Source: Sycon ciliatum (Eukaryota > Porifera > Calcarea > Leucosolenida > Sycettidae). Taken from it: a stretch of 64,000 nucleotides of DNA. Position 1 is the stretch's first letter; every line of letters starts with the position of its first letter. The DNA lies in contig NC_088644.1 in NCBI RefSeq assembly GCF_964019385.1, forward strand, positions 44,972,483 to 45,036,482, in the 5' to 3' direction. The notes below the pieces were generated by a model. That model ran no database searches, was not told the DNA's origin, and saw nothing but the letters and a program-made list of their open reading frames with translations. Position numbers and translations under genes: made by a program. Shown here piece by piece: positions 17,713 to 26,605 of the stretch.

Positions 17713-17734
17713 AATAATAATAATAATAATAATT

Positions 17735-17744
17735 AAAAAAAAAA
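17735..17744 (+). promoter_or_regulatory. A-tract upstream of the protease gene
   Basis: TTAAAAAAAAAACTATC lies 24 bp before the protease ATG. It is probably the original leader A-tract, now separated from its upstream neighbour by the retroelement. Confidence 0.35.
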
Positions 17745-17768
17745 CTATCAAATCGTAAGGAGCGTACC

Positions 17769-18365
17769 ATGGAGAAGGTGTTTTTGAACTATGCTCTAAC
17801 AAATCATGATATCAATCATGTTCTGCAAGATGTCCGCGCCTTTCGGGGCGTCGGTGCATATGACCACCTACCACATTTGGATACCGGTCAGTTCTGCATA
17901 GTGAACACGGACAACGTGCACTCATCGACCACCAGTCCCCCTGAAGGCGGACATCATTGGATAACGATCTACCGGGACGGGCGGTGCATTATCATCTTCG
18001 ATAGCTTTGGCAGAAGCTTACATGATATCGGGGTCGATTATGATGAGGCGGACTTTCACCGCTCCATTGCGAGTAGATTTCCCCCATACAAGTACGATTT
18101 GATCACAACAACTCAATCGATACAGCATTCCCAAAGTTCTGTTTGTGGGTGGTATTGTATTCTAGCAGGTCTTCATCTTCTCACCTTTGGCGTAACGCAG
18201 ACCCTTCTCTTTTTTAAAGAAATGTTCGGATCGAATTTACGTCATAACGACGAGATTCTTTTTCACATCATCAAGTGCATGCTCAGAACAGGCGTGTTCG
18301 GTCGAGATGTGAGACGGAACGTCAAAAGTCTCACCGATCTAATGAATCATAGAATCAGAAAATAA
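17769..18365 (+). CDS. Adenain-like maturation cysteine protease
   Basis: It encodes 198 residues from ATG 17,769 (context ACCATGG). The catalytic set of adenovirus protease-type (C5/Ulp1 fold) enzymes is visible: His in GGHHWITIY (H63), acid in FDSFG (D78), and Cys in SVCGWYC (C126) preceded by a Gln-rich segment that supplies the oxyanion Gln. Length matches adenain (about 200). Such proteases cleave capsid and core precursors during virion maturation. It is the first gene after the inserted palindromic element and 22 bp before the integrase gene. All catalytic residues are intact. Confidence 0.88.
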   Translation: MEKVFLNYALTNHDINHVLQDVRAFRGVGAYDHLPHLDTGQFCIVNTDNVHSSTTSPPEGGHHWITIYRDGRCIIIFDSFGRSLHDIGVDYDEADFHRSIASRFPPYKYDLITTTQSIQHSQSSVCGWYCILAGLHLLTFGVTQTLLFFKEMFGSNLRHNDEILFHIIKCMLRTGVFGRDVRRNVKSLTDLMNHRIRK

Positions 18366-18387
18366 TTTCACTCAATATTTATCTACA

Positions 18388-19371
18388 ATGGCTGAGAGCG
18401 AGTGGGAGAGGGAACTCGATAGGTTGGTCAGCGGGCGAAAGCCCACCGACTGGCATCAGCTTGCCAAAGAACTGCATCGGCCGAGACGAATCCATTTCAG
18501 ACGACGCTCCGTTCGAAGCACTGGCGTGGATGAAATTTGGAGCGCTGACCTCGTCGACATGCAAGCTTACGCACGACAGAATCAAAACTATAAATTTCTC
18601 CTCACCGTCATCGACCTGTACTCTCGCTATGCTTGGGCCATTCCTTTGAAGCGTAAAACAGGCATCGAAGTCAGAGATGCTTTTCGCCGAATTGTCAACA
18701 CGTCCGATCGCATTCCTAAAAAGTTATGGGTAGATCGAGGAAAGGAATTCTACAACTCGTCCATGAACGTGTGGAGAGGTGAAAATGACATCGACATTTA
18801 CAGCACTAACAACGAGGGGAAGGCCGTCGTTATCGAGCGCTTCAACCGTACCCTGAAGAGCAGGATGTGGAAACACTTTACGGAAACCGGAACGTACAAA
18901 TACGTCGACGTGTTACCCAGGCTACTGCACAGCTACAACACTACCAAGCACAGAGTCATCTCGCAAACCCCGAGCGAAGCTGCTCATGGAAAAAACATTC
19001 GCATCGCAACACGCCAGACAGATCAACCCCCCAAGTATCACACAGGAGCGAAGGTTCGCATCTCGAAACAGAAAGGCCACTTTGAAAAAGGTTACACGCC
19101 AAATTGGAGTGAGGAAGTGTTTCAGATCAGGAAGGTTCTATTCACAGATCCGGTTACGTATCAGTTGGAAGATCTAAAAGGTGAAGAACTTACAGGCGGT
19201 TTCTATGAAAATGAATTGCAGCAAGCAAAAGAAACCGGACTGAGACTGAACAAAGTGATTAAAACGAAGGGTAATACATCTCTAGTATCTTTCAAAGGCT
19301 ATCCAGCCAAGTTTGATGAATGGTTAAGAAAATCTCAAGTTAATCGGTTGCGTAAGAATAAAATATTGTGA
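18388..19371 (+). CDS. Polinton integrase (retroviral rve type with chromodomain-like C-terminus)
   Basis: It encodes 327 residues from ATG 18,388. The DDE triad is D54 in WSADLVDMQ, D116 in LWVDRGKEF and E150 in VVIERFNRTL, with 33 residues between the last two. The motif NRTLKSRMW follows the Glu as usual. The C-terminal 55 residues (LNKVIKTKG ... FKGYPAKFDEWL) have the aromatic pattern of a chromodomain, known in Polinton integrases, where it may guide integration to chromatin. A classical N-terminal HHCC zinc finger is not evident. It lies after the protease and is convergent with PolB. The frame is intact and the triad complete, so it is potentially active. Confidence 0.9.
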   Translation: MAESEWERELDRLVSGRKPTDWHQLAKELHRPRRIHFRRRSVRSTGVDEIWSADLVDMQAYARQNQNYKFLLTVIDLYSRYAWAIPLKRKTGIEVRDAFRRIVNTSDRIPKKLWVDRGKEFYNSSMNVWRGENDIDIYSTNNEGKAVVIERFNRTLKSRMWKHFTETGTYKYVDVLPRLLHSYNTTKHRVISQTPSEAAHGKNIRIATRQTDQPPKYHTGAKVRISKQKGHFEKGYTPNWSEEVFQIRKVLFTDPVTYQLEDLKGEELTGGFYENELQQAKETGLRLNKVIKTKGNTSLVSFKGYPAKFDEWLRKSQVNRLRKNKIL

Positions 19372-19390
19372 GAATAAAATATTATGAGAA
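19360..19390. terminator. Tandem polyadenylation signals between integrase and PolB
   Basis: AGAATAAAATATT occurs twice in a row across and just after the integrase stop. The 71-bp gap to the PolB stop leaves little room for other elements, so the two convergent transcripts must end here. Confidence 0.5.
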
Positions 19391-19442
19391 CACTATGTAT
19401 TTCATGAAGTGAGCGAATGGCCTGCCGCTACGCTAAGATGTG

Positions 19443-22400
19443 TTATGCCGGTATCTTATAATGTCCATATGCAAGTGTGCTCACACCGTCGTCGAGGATG
19501 TACCTCTTGCTATCGAACGGTGATAGCGCCACTTTGCGGATGGTCTCACCATAGATGTGGTGATTCCGGCTGCGCAGCACATTCATCTCTCTCTCGATGC
19601 TCTGCTGATCGCGTAGAAGGCAGTCCTTGTACGTCGAGAACTGCAGAGTATCGTTCACGACGGACTTCTTCACACCCTTCGCACGCTTTGCTGACTCTTC
19701 GCCGGTGTACGCGTACATCATTGAGCGAAGCCCCACGAACTCGCTCATGATGCGTCCACCCAGCTCATCCTTGAACTTGCCGACGACTTTCTTGTTTGCG
19801 AGGGAGTGCAGAGGATGGTCAGTCGGATAGTTGGACGTATCGTACTGATCCATCATGTCACTCATGTCCGCATACAGGTCGGCCGTGGCGTACTGCAGGA
19901 TGAACGAGTCGGTGTCCGTGTAACACAGCCGTACGTTCTGACCATAGCGTGGCTTCAGAGTGTCGTAGAAGAAGCTGTACATCAGCACCTTCGACAACTC
20001 TAGGATGGAGAAACCCACGTATATAGGTTTGTTCAAGTGAACTTTACACTTGAAGAACTCCACCGCCACCAGGTCGTTGTCGTACACGATACTGCGCTTG
20101 TACGTTGGCTTGACGATGGCGCGCCGCAGCCTGTCCACCTCTTCTTCCGAGCGGACAAGCTTCAGGTTCAAGCGGCGCCGGACGTTCTCCATCGTCTTGC
20201 CAAACACTGCATTGTTCATGAGTTTGTAGAAATCTTTCTCAAACTCCGATGCAGCATTCGTACGCAGATCGGTGTTCAGCTGGATGTACAAGCGCATCCA
20301 CGGACGCTGCGTGAACTGGAGGACGCGATGCACTTCACTCACTTCCACGCCAAGCGCCACGTACGCCTGCAGATTTACGTAGTGGCACACGTAGCGGGTT
20401 TTTGGCAGCAGAGTGAGCATCAGCTTCTTCTCCTTCTGCTTGCCCAAGCCGAGCTGTTGCGCCAGCTGCTGCTGATGCGGCGACAGCATGTCGTCCGTCA
20501 CGCACATGTTCTCGGGGCAAGGAGGATACTCGTTTAGCGCATCGTGCACACCATCGGGAATCGTGAGATCACACTCCACGATGTATCCCACGGGCGAATC
20601 GTGGGGGTGCGTCATGACGATGTCGGCCACGAGATCATCGCTGATGTCCTCCACGAACTTGAAGTCGCCGATGGGCAGAGGCTGCTGCATGGCCCAGCCG
20701 TACAGATTGTTTGCGTCGACGTACTGCAGATACGTCATAGGCTTCGAGGGATCGTACCCGTCTGGGATAAGATCGTTGTTAGCCTCGGCGTACCTCTGCA
20801 CACTCATGCTGATTCCACCGCGGATGCCGTGCTCGATGAAGGTGTGCATCGTCACGTCAGACAGCAGGTCCAGACTGACGTCGGACACCTTGAGCAGCGC
20901 ACTCCACGCAAACCCGGGCAGCGTATAGTAGTTGGCCGGATCTAGCGAGTACGTGGCGATGGCGGTGGTGCGGAAGTTCTCAAATACATCCGCCAGCAAG
21001 TACACGTCCGTCTTCAGGTAAAGATCATGATAATCACGCAGAGTGACACAATCAAACCTGTTCCAGACGGTTTGCGCGTGACGGTACTCGTCATCGGTGA
21101 TGTGTGCCTCGGACAGCGACGAGTAGAACTTCTCCCGTGGGGGGAGACTCTCCTCGTCGAAGCGGCTGAACGAGTCCATGTACTCGTACGGGTATACACC
21201 TTTCCGAAGCAGAAGATCCGTCTTCTCGGGATCTCCCCCATGCAGATCACGCATGCGGACGAACGCTTCTCCAGGTGTTGCCTTCGCAAGCTTATCCAGC
21301 GAAGTGCTGAGAAAAGCGTACGAGTCGATGAACACGAACTGCCGCCACATCATAGCGATGTACTTTTCCGTGTTGGACGGAACGATGTTGATGGAGCCGC
21401 GCTGCTCCGTGTGCTCCTTGTCTCCAGCATCTTGGTACGTCACTTCGTCAATCTTCGTTTTACCGAGATGACTGACGATGTGATGCGCGTCGTACCCCTT
21501 GAGATTGTGGAACACCACCGGGATGTTCACCTTGCCGGGTACGATGCGCAGCTGAAGATTACAGGAGTTGTGCGCTGCTCCGCGAAACGCACCCGTCATG
21601 TGATCGTGGTCACGCACACGATCTCCTCCGAGACGACGTTTACATATCCAGCAATCCCTGGCGCTGAGAAAACCAGCCTCCTCATCAGGCGTCAGGTTCA
21701 TAGGGCGACGATTCTCCAAGTCTTCACGAATGGAGACTTCCTGCAGTTCCAGGGAGGTCAGGAACTGCTCTACTGAATCTTCGCCCGTATGCTGGAACGT
21801 ATCCGTCACGGTGCCATCACTGCGCACGACGATGTATGCGGCAGAACAGGGTATGTGCTCCGAGTGCTGCTTCGTCTTCCCCCCAATGCTTTTAGGCTCA
21901 GCATGAGGTGCGATGATGCTCTCGAAATCAGCATAAATCACATACGGTGCACGAAGCTGCTTCTCGTACTGCGTGAAACGCAGCTTTTCACCCTTCTGCG
22001 GCATCACCGCCCGCGCGATGAGATGGTCTTTACAATGCAGCTGGTGACTCTCCAAAGCCGCCTGAGTGCTCAACACGTTCAGACATCGGTAGCACACCTT
22101 CCGCGAACAACTACTTTTGTTGGCTACCAGTCGACTCATGTTCTTGATGAACACCCAGTGCTGCACGTTACGTTCGTCCTCAGTTTGACCAGAAAACAGG
22201 AGCAGATTGATGGCTTCCTGAGGATCACCTTTTCTGGTCAGACGTAGCGGAACGACAGTCTTCCCATCATCCGATATGCCGAAAACGTTGACGGCGAGAT
22301 CGACATTGTTCTGCTCCAACGTCGTGATGGCACACATACTAGCTGGAAACTCTACACCGGCAAAGTTCAGCTCGTCGACGTATGGAACGTACTTCGATAC

Positions 22401-22979
22401 TCGAGTGTTGTTTGGACCAACATCTTCGTGATGTTTTGCAGCCAGCAGAGCCCACTGCAAACACCGATCGTCGTTGTTGATGACGTTGAGGCAGGCTGTC
22501 TTAGCCTTGATGCGCTGGGGGAGATGGATGAACGTTCCACCTCCCATCGGCTCAAATTTCGACAATTCCAGATATACGGCTTCGACGTGATCCACGATCC
22601 ACCCCGATCCATTCCGGACAAACTCATCGATTTGAGCATCGATCTCTGCTGCAGCACTATCCAATTTGTAACGAACATCATCATCATTCAGGATGATGGT
22701 GGTTCGCGTGCGCACGAAGAAGCTGATGAACACCTTGTCACCGGTGACACCATCCTGCTTCAACAAGCGCAGTTGAAGGACAATAGCTACTTTGTATCTC
22801 CCAAACTCGAGGACGTCATCGCGAAGCAGCTCACTGAGGCTCCTGTCCATCAGCTGTAACAAAACGCTAGCATCCTGGTACTCTCCAGCACCAAGATTGC
22901 AGACGTAGTTCCTGAGCATTCTCGCATTATGCTCGAGCTCGAACTCGAACATTCGCATCACTCGGCTTGGTTGGGACAT
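19443..22979 (-). CDS. Protein-primed family B DNA polymerase (Polinton pPolB)
   Basis: It encodes 1178 residues from ATG 22,979. The exonuclease motifs are ExoI YADFES (about 349-354), ExoII VVFHNLKGYDAHH (about 488-500) and ExoIII near YLKTDVYLLAD (about 654-664). Polymerase motif A is DANNLYGWAM (from about 755), motif B is KLMNNAVFGKTMEN and motif C is YTDTDS. The N-terminal 340 residues hold the usual Polinton extension, with HWVFIKNMSRL and a cysteine-rich finger CYRCL...H..HC (about 296-316). Between ExoI and ExoII a zinc/endonuclease-VII-like cluster CWIC ... DHDHMTGAFRGAAHNSCN (about 443-474) is present. The enzyme replicates the linear element from a terminal protein; a separate terminal-protein gene was not identified. 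The frame is intact and all catalytic aspartates are present. Confidence 0.92.
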   Translation of the reverse strand: MSQPSRVMRMFEFELEHNARMLRNYVCNLGAGEYQDASVLLQLMDRSLSELLRDDVLEFGRYKVAIVLQLRLLKQDGVTGDKVFISFFVRTRTTIILNDDDVRYKLDSAAAEIDAQIDEFVRNGSGWIVDHVEAVYLELSKFEPMGGGTFIHLPQRIKAKTACLNVINNDDRCLQWALLAAKHHEDVGPNNTRVSKYVPYVDELNFAGVEFPASMCAITTLEQNNVDLAVNVFGISDDGKTVVPLRLTRKGDPQEAINLLLFSGQTEDERNVQHWVFIKNMSRLVANKSSCSRKVCYRCLNVLSTQAALESHQLHCKDHLIARAVMPQKGEKLRFTQYEKQLRAPYVIYADFESIIAPHAEPKSIGGKTKQHSEHIPCSAAYIVVRSDGTVTDTFQHTGEDSVEQFLTSLELQEVSIREDLENRRPMNLTPDEEAGFLSARDCWICKRRLGGDRVRDHDHMTGAFRGAAHNSCNLQLRIVPGKVNIPVVFHNLKGYDAHHIVSHLGKTKIDEVTYQDAGDKEHTEQRGSINIVPSNTEKYIAMMWRQFVFIDSYAFLSTSLDKLAKATPGEAFVRMRDLHGGDPEKTDLLLRKGVYPYEYMDSFSRFDEESLPPREKFYSSLSEAHITDDEYRHAQTVWNRFDCVTLRDYHDLYLKTDVYLLADVFENFRTTAIATYSLDPANYYTLPGFAWSALLKVSDVSLDLLSDVTMHTFIEHGIRGGISMSVQRYAEANNDLIPDGYDPSKPMTYLQYVDANNLYGWAMQQPLPIGDFKFVEDISDDLVADIVMTHPHDSPVGYIVECDLTIPDGVHDALNEYPPCPENMCVTDDMLSPHQQQLAQQLGLGKQKEKKLMLTLLPKTRYVCHYVNLQAYVALGVEVSEVHRVLQFTQRPWMRLYIQLNTDLRTNAASEFEKDFYKLMNNAVFGKTMENVRRRLNLKLVRSEEEVDRLRRAIVKPTYKRSIVYDNDLVAVEFFKCKVHLNKPIYVGFSILELSKVLMYSFFYDTLKPRYGQNVRLCYTDTDSFILQYATADLYADMSDMMDQYDTSNYPTDHPLHSLANKKVVGKFKDELGGRIMSEFVGLRSMMYAYTGEESAKRAKGVKKSVVNDTLQFSTYKDCLLRDQQSIEREMNVLRSRNHHIYGETIRKVALSPFDSKRYILDDGVSTLAYGHYKIPA

Positions 22980-24235
22980 CTTGTAGCTAAATGTACTTTC
23001 AACTAAACAAACTTACTTTCACCTTTCTTCATCGAAGGAAAATAAATTATGAGCAAGTAAAAGGAAAAGCATCTAGAGTACTTCGCCCGCGTTCTGTTTG
23101 AACCCGTTCAAACTTGTCGTTGGTTCTAGTTGATTCCAGAAACTTCCGCCTGATCGGAGTACGCTGTGCGTACTCTGAGCATCGCGAGGAGTAGGAAACC
23201 ATCGACATTTTGCTACTCTCTCTGATTGCTGCAGACCGGGGAGTAGTAAATGTATAGTATTTTACTACTCCCTGATGCAGACAGCGCGTGCGCGCGTACT
23301 CCTCGTAACCTTTTGACCCGCGTACGCGAGGGTTCGGGCGCGCTTTTGATGTGTATCCTGTACGCAGGTCTCGTTTTGACTGGCTTTGTGGTTTGATGCG
23401 TACAAACTTGAAAATTTCAAACTCGTCGGGGCAAGTGGTGTGTACGTATATCGAATCAATCTTCATTTCCTCAAATCATTTCGTAGTGACGGTGTTCCTT
23501 TTTTCATGTAGTCCTGGAATTATTTTAGCCTAGTCGTTTATTCGGACAAGAGACGGACATCCCTCTTCATCTCCTTGCAGCATTGCTTCGTGCAAGGTAT
23601 GTGATCGTCGGCCATTGCATGTCTATCGGATCGTAGTCTGATTCCATAATTATATAGATGCAGATATTTATTTTTTCGTAATTTTCAGCGTTTGATTTAT
23701 TTTTTCGTAACTTTTCATCGTTTACAGCTGCAACACTATCGTCATACATCTGCGCGTGTGAATGCACATGTGCATCTTACCTGGTGATGAGCATGACCCT
23801 CCCCCCGATTGAATTGTTGTATAATTCATGCAAGGTAAGTAAAATAGTTTACTAAGTCTTGCTGTTAGGTAAATCGGGGGGAGGATTTTTTTCCACCGAC
23901 TCTCCAGTACCTGTAGACACGTAGGTGATTGGGTTATTACGGACGTCATCAAAGAGTTGATGGGGGGTTGCGATGGTGATTGGGTTAGCATAACGATAGG
24001 ATCTGTACACATAACAACAAGATTTGCTAATAGGGTATATAGGACCTGTACGCACACACACACATAATATAAGAATAACGATAGGATCTGTGCACGTAAC
24101 AACTAGATCTAGGGCAAATAGGACTTGTACACATATAAGATGATTATTAGGGTTTGCTGAGTGTTGTTGTTGCCGTTGTGATCTGTAGTACCTGCACACA
24201 TAAAAAGAGTAGAGTTGGCATGGTAATAGGATTGT
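22980..24235. other. PolB upstream region, no convincing gene
   Basis: One minus-strand frame of 139 codons (23,047-23,466) is Arg/Ser/Thr-rich without motifs and I do not accept it. The stretch holds a strong hairpin at 23,239-23,272 and a GTACTC/GAGTAC-rich promoter-like zone at 23,155-23,310. Beyond about 23,900 it passes into TTAGGG-like words. Confidence 0.5.
23239..23272. repeat. Perfect hairpin upstream of PolB
   Basis: GGGAGTAGTAAA (23,239-23,250) mirrors TTTACTACTCCC (23,261-23,272) around a 10-nt loop; CTGCA/TGCAG extends it outside after a small bulge. Position about 260 bp upstream of the PolB start suggests a regulatory palindrome. Confidence 0.7.
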
Positions 24236-24990
24236 CATGGTGATAGGGTTACTAGGGTTATCGTCTATCGAACTATTAGGGTTATCATCACCAGAAAAAT
24301 TAGGGTTATCGTCATGGTGATAGGGTTATCAGGAATATTAGGGTTATGACTATCGAGATTATTAGGGTTATCGCCATGGTGATAGGTTTAGGTGTTATCA
24401 GAAATATTAGGGTTATCACCATGGTGATAGGGTTATCATCATCCGGAATATTAGGGTTATCGTCATGGTGATAGCCCTAGGGTTGGGGTTATCAGGAATA
24501 TTAGGGTTATCGTCATGGTGATAGCCCTAGGGTTAGGGTTATCAGGAATATTAGGGTTATCGTCATGGTGATAGCCCTAGCGTTAGGGTTATCGCCATGG
24601 TGATAGGGTTAGGGTTACCAGGATTATTAGGGTTAATACATCCCGATTTTTAGGGTTAAAACGTACAGATTTAGGGTTAAATCGCAAAATTTAGGGTTAA
24701 AACACCCCGGTTTTTAGGGTTAAATCGCATTACGTCATCGATGACGTCATGTGTAAAACGCTTCGATTTTAGGTTAAATCGCAAAAATTTACCGTAAATC
24801 GCAAAAATTTAGGGTTAAAACGCCCCGGTTTTTAGGGTTAAATCGCATTACGTCATCGATGACGTCATGTGTAAAACGCTCCGATTTTAGGTTAAATCGC
24901 AAAAATTTACCGTAAATCGCAAAAATTTAGGGTTAAATCGCCCCGGTTTATAGGGTTAAATCGCTATGACGTCATCGATGACGTCAGTGA
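24236..24990 (+). repeat. Degenerate TTAGGG-like arrays at the right Polinton end
   Basis: Two kinds of tandem array are present. From 24,236 to about 24,640 units built on ATTAGGGTTATCGTCATGGT recur, with a 55-60-bp higher-order period near 24,485-24,600. From about 24,700 to 24,990, 126-bp units contain CCCCGGTTTTTAGGGTTAAA and a perfect palindrome GACGTCATCGATGACGTC. The left Polinton arm has only scattered inverted AACCCTAAT copies. Confidence 0.85.
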
Positions 24991-25017
24991 GTTGGTACAA
25001 GCCTAATACTTTCTACT
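24978..25017 (-). repeat. Right terminal inverted repeat of the Polinton
   Basis: Its reverse complement starts AGTAGAAAGTATTAGGCTTG and reaches CACTGACGTCAT, matching the left end at about 31 of 40 positions. Confidence 0.65.
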
Positions 25018-25615
25018 CACGTCAAAGGGCAAACGATGATCTCAACCATCCTCAAGCTACCAGTTTAACAGTTTAGACTTGATTGATTGGAGAATTCCCC
25101 GAATGATGTTCAAACCAGAGGTTATAAAGCAAAAGAAAGGCGATAACCGCAGGAGTGAGAATAGTAGGAACACAAGGTGTTACCATAAGACAAGCAAGAA
25201 GTGCCAAGGTAAAACTATTACACTTTCCTCTTTGCGTATCACCTGTGATTGTCGGCTGTAGTCGAATGTCCCTTTGCTATTTGGATGGGTAATTAGTGAA
25301 ATGGAAATTTTCAATTTCACAAGGAAAAAAATTGGAGGCGTATCCCATTTCGGAAGAAAAGGTAACAGCACCGACGCAATCCACACAGTCAAGTAAGCCA
25401 ATTTCGTAAGCGAATGTTTTCGCTCCCTTCTCATCATGGGTAAGTACAGGGAATAATGGAAAATGTCAAAAATACAGCAATTTATAGAGCTACAGCAAAA
25501 ATCAAAGATTTATTTTATTTTTTATACGAAAGTCCACTATATTCCCGGATACTCTGATACCACTAGCACCTTACCACACTATATCAAGAACATTCATTGA
25601 GTTTTTGTAATCATT

Positions 25616-25658
25616 GCTGTCTGATGATCAAGACAGGCGTGAAACTCTGAGTCACAGC
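25616..25658 (+). ncRNA. Hammerhead-ribozyme-like motif
   Basis: Stem I GCTGT (25,616-25,620) pairs with ACAGC (25,654-25,658). The core is CTGATGA (25,621-25,627), GAA (25,641-25,643), stem III ACT/AGT with loop CTG, and C at 25,653. The stem II segment TCAAGACAGGCGT pairs poorly, so activity is uncertain. Confidence 0.55.
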
Positions 25659-25904
25659 CAACCCAAGCTCCGTATCCCATTCTTTTTGTATGAAGCTCTG
25701 CACCCCGGTGCATTGAGCACTCTTTCGAGGACCACACCCAACTTTCCGTGTATTTCCGGATATGTGCGAGAAGTGTTGGCGAAAAAACTGTTGTGCACCC
25801 GCATATGTTGTCCAGGCGTCAGGGGCCCAGCCTCCCTTTACACGCAGCGTCTACATCTGTTTCCTGCATGGTACATAGAAGATGACGCAGCAAAGACATA
25901 GCTC

Positions 25905-25948
25905 GATTGCGGCGTACGTTTCGTCCCCGCTGGACTCATCAGGCAATC
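25905..25948 (-). ncRNA. Hammerhead ribozyme motif, canonical core with one damaged pair
   Basis: On the minus strand, stem I GATTGC/GCAATC is perfect, the core is CTGATGA, stem II is GTCC/GGAC (4 bp), then GAA and stem III ACG..CGC. The pair next to the cleavage site is A-C instead of A-U, which should impair cleavage. Confidence 0.65.
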
Positions 25949-26025
25949 TTCTTCTTGGATGCCTTCATACGGAGCTTGACTCGGGACTTGATGTACCAGC
26001 CTGCTATGTTGGATACCGCCAACCA

Positions 26026-26272
26026 TGTGTAGTATAGGCCAATGATTACTGACGGTTGTTATTTCTCACATTTGTATTTCGTATTTCCTGCTCCTGTCCA
26101 CGTGACGAATCTCTGGCCTTGTAAGCCGCGCGCATGCTCACGTGTTTCTTGCCTTTCTCTCTCCTCTCCTCTGTGACAAGTAACCTTAGTTTTACTATCG
26201 ATATGAACAGTTTCAGTGTCTGATGAAACCTGGGAATAGTCTGGTATTGCTATTAGGAAAGGGAATCCTACA
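26026..26272 (+). repeat. 5' LTR
   Basis: It starts TGTGTAGTATAGGCC and ends AATCCTACA; nearly identical copies are at 37,629-37,876 and 46,380-46,627. Confidence 0.92.
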
Positions 26273-26273
26273 T

Positions 26274-26286
26274 TGGTGGCAGCGGT
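26274..26286 (+). promoter_or_regulatory. Primer binding site
   Basis: TGGTGGCAGCGGT begins one base after the LTR; the leading TGG pairs with a tRNA CCA end. It is repeated after the LTR copy at 46,627. The tRNA identity is not assigned. Confidence 0.65.
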
Positions 26287-26605
26287 AAACCGCGGCTCTC
26301 GATCTCGTCTCCTGAGCTGTGGATTGTCTCCGAAGAAGCCTTGACACTCTGGACCACGCAAGTCACCCATTCTACCTCGGAGATGTCGTAGATTTACCTG
26401 TCTTCTTTATGAAACTACTAGTACTAGTAACTTCAATGATGACTGTCGTCTCTTGCTGTTCGCTCTTTTATGTGCATGATAATTAGAGTGCCTGCTTGTT
26501 GATTGCTTCAGTGTTTGCCTGTCTTTGCAACATCGCGCGGCGCCTGCCTGTCTACATTTTGTTTGTTTTCTGTATGTGCATCACTGCATGCACTACATCC
26601 ATATA

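Larger units (their letters stand above)
15447..17732. mobile_element. Long-palindrome retroelement with hammerhead motifs, inserted in the Polinton
   Basis: It has two perfectly mirrored 764-bp arms (15,488-16,251 and 16,949-17,712) around a 697-bp loop. The left side has an extra AAT repeat and TCGACGAGGAGACAA end (15,471-15,485) that the right side lacks; the right side ends in (AAT)n. It sits between two A-tracts (15,429-15,446 and 17,735-17,744) that probably were one tract upstream of the protease gene, duplicated on insertion. Each arm carries a hammerhead-like motif. The same arm sequence, less intact, is split over 55,684-55,888 and 59,415-59,590. A one-sided extension with inverted terminal repeats and hammerheads matches descriptions of Penelope-like elements; no reverse transcriptase is present here, so it would be non-autonomous. 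Confidence 0.7.
3224..25017. mobile_element. Polinton/Maverick (adintovirus-like) element, complete gene set
   Basis: It is defined by 40-bp imperfect terminal inverted repeats (3224-3263 and 24,978-25,017, about 31 of 40 matching) around genes typical of Polintons: protein-primed PolB, rve integrase, adenain-like protease, A32-type ATPase, double jelly-roll capsid protein and a candidate penton. Length is 21.8 kb, or about 19.5 kb without the palindromic retroelement at 15.4-17.7 kb; known Polintons are about 15-20 kb or slightly more. Genes run mostly rightward from 7.3 to 19.4 kb, with PolB convergent at the right and three genes near the left end, two of them leftward. A clean 6-bp target duplication is not visible. 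Every main ORF is uninterrupted, which suggests recent integration or purifying selection. Confidence 0.88.
25222..26025 (+). repeat. Flanking repeat upstream of the gypsy LTR, copy 1, with two hammerhead motifs
   Basis: Bases 25,222-25,775 match 43,571-44,124 and 25,790-26,025 match 46,143-46,379; the second copy is split by a 2-kb insertion. No coding capacity is visible. One hammerhead motif faces right (25,616) and one faces left (25,905), so this may be the terminal repeat of a retrozyme- or Penelope-like element. The duplication continues through the LTR into gag, so the two loci are paralogous segments. Confidence 0.75.

Noticed and set aside
20037-22859. Several plus-strand ORFs of 130-250 codons opposite PolB
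   Set aside because: They are antisense shadows of the PolB frame, His/Val/Leu-biased and without motifs.
23047-23466. 139-codon minus-strand ORF upstream of PolB
   Set aside because: Low-complexity Arg/Ser/Thr composition, overlaps the promoter hairpin, no motifs.
24236-24990. CRISPR array
   Set aside because: Units are contiguous degenerate tandem repeats without unique spacers, in eukaryotic DNA.
26205-26250. CTGATGAAACCTGGGAATAG in the LTR as a hammerhead
   Set aside because: It has CTGATGA and GAA but no stem II and no stem I pairing.
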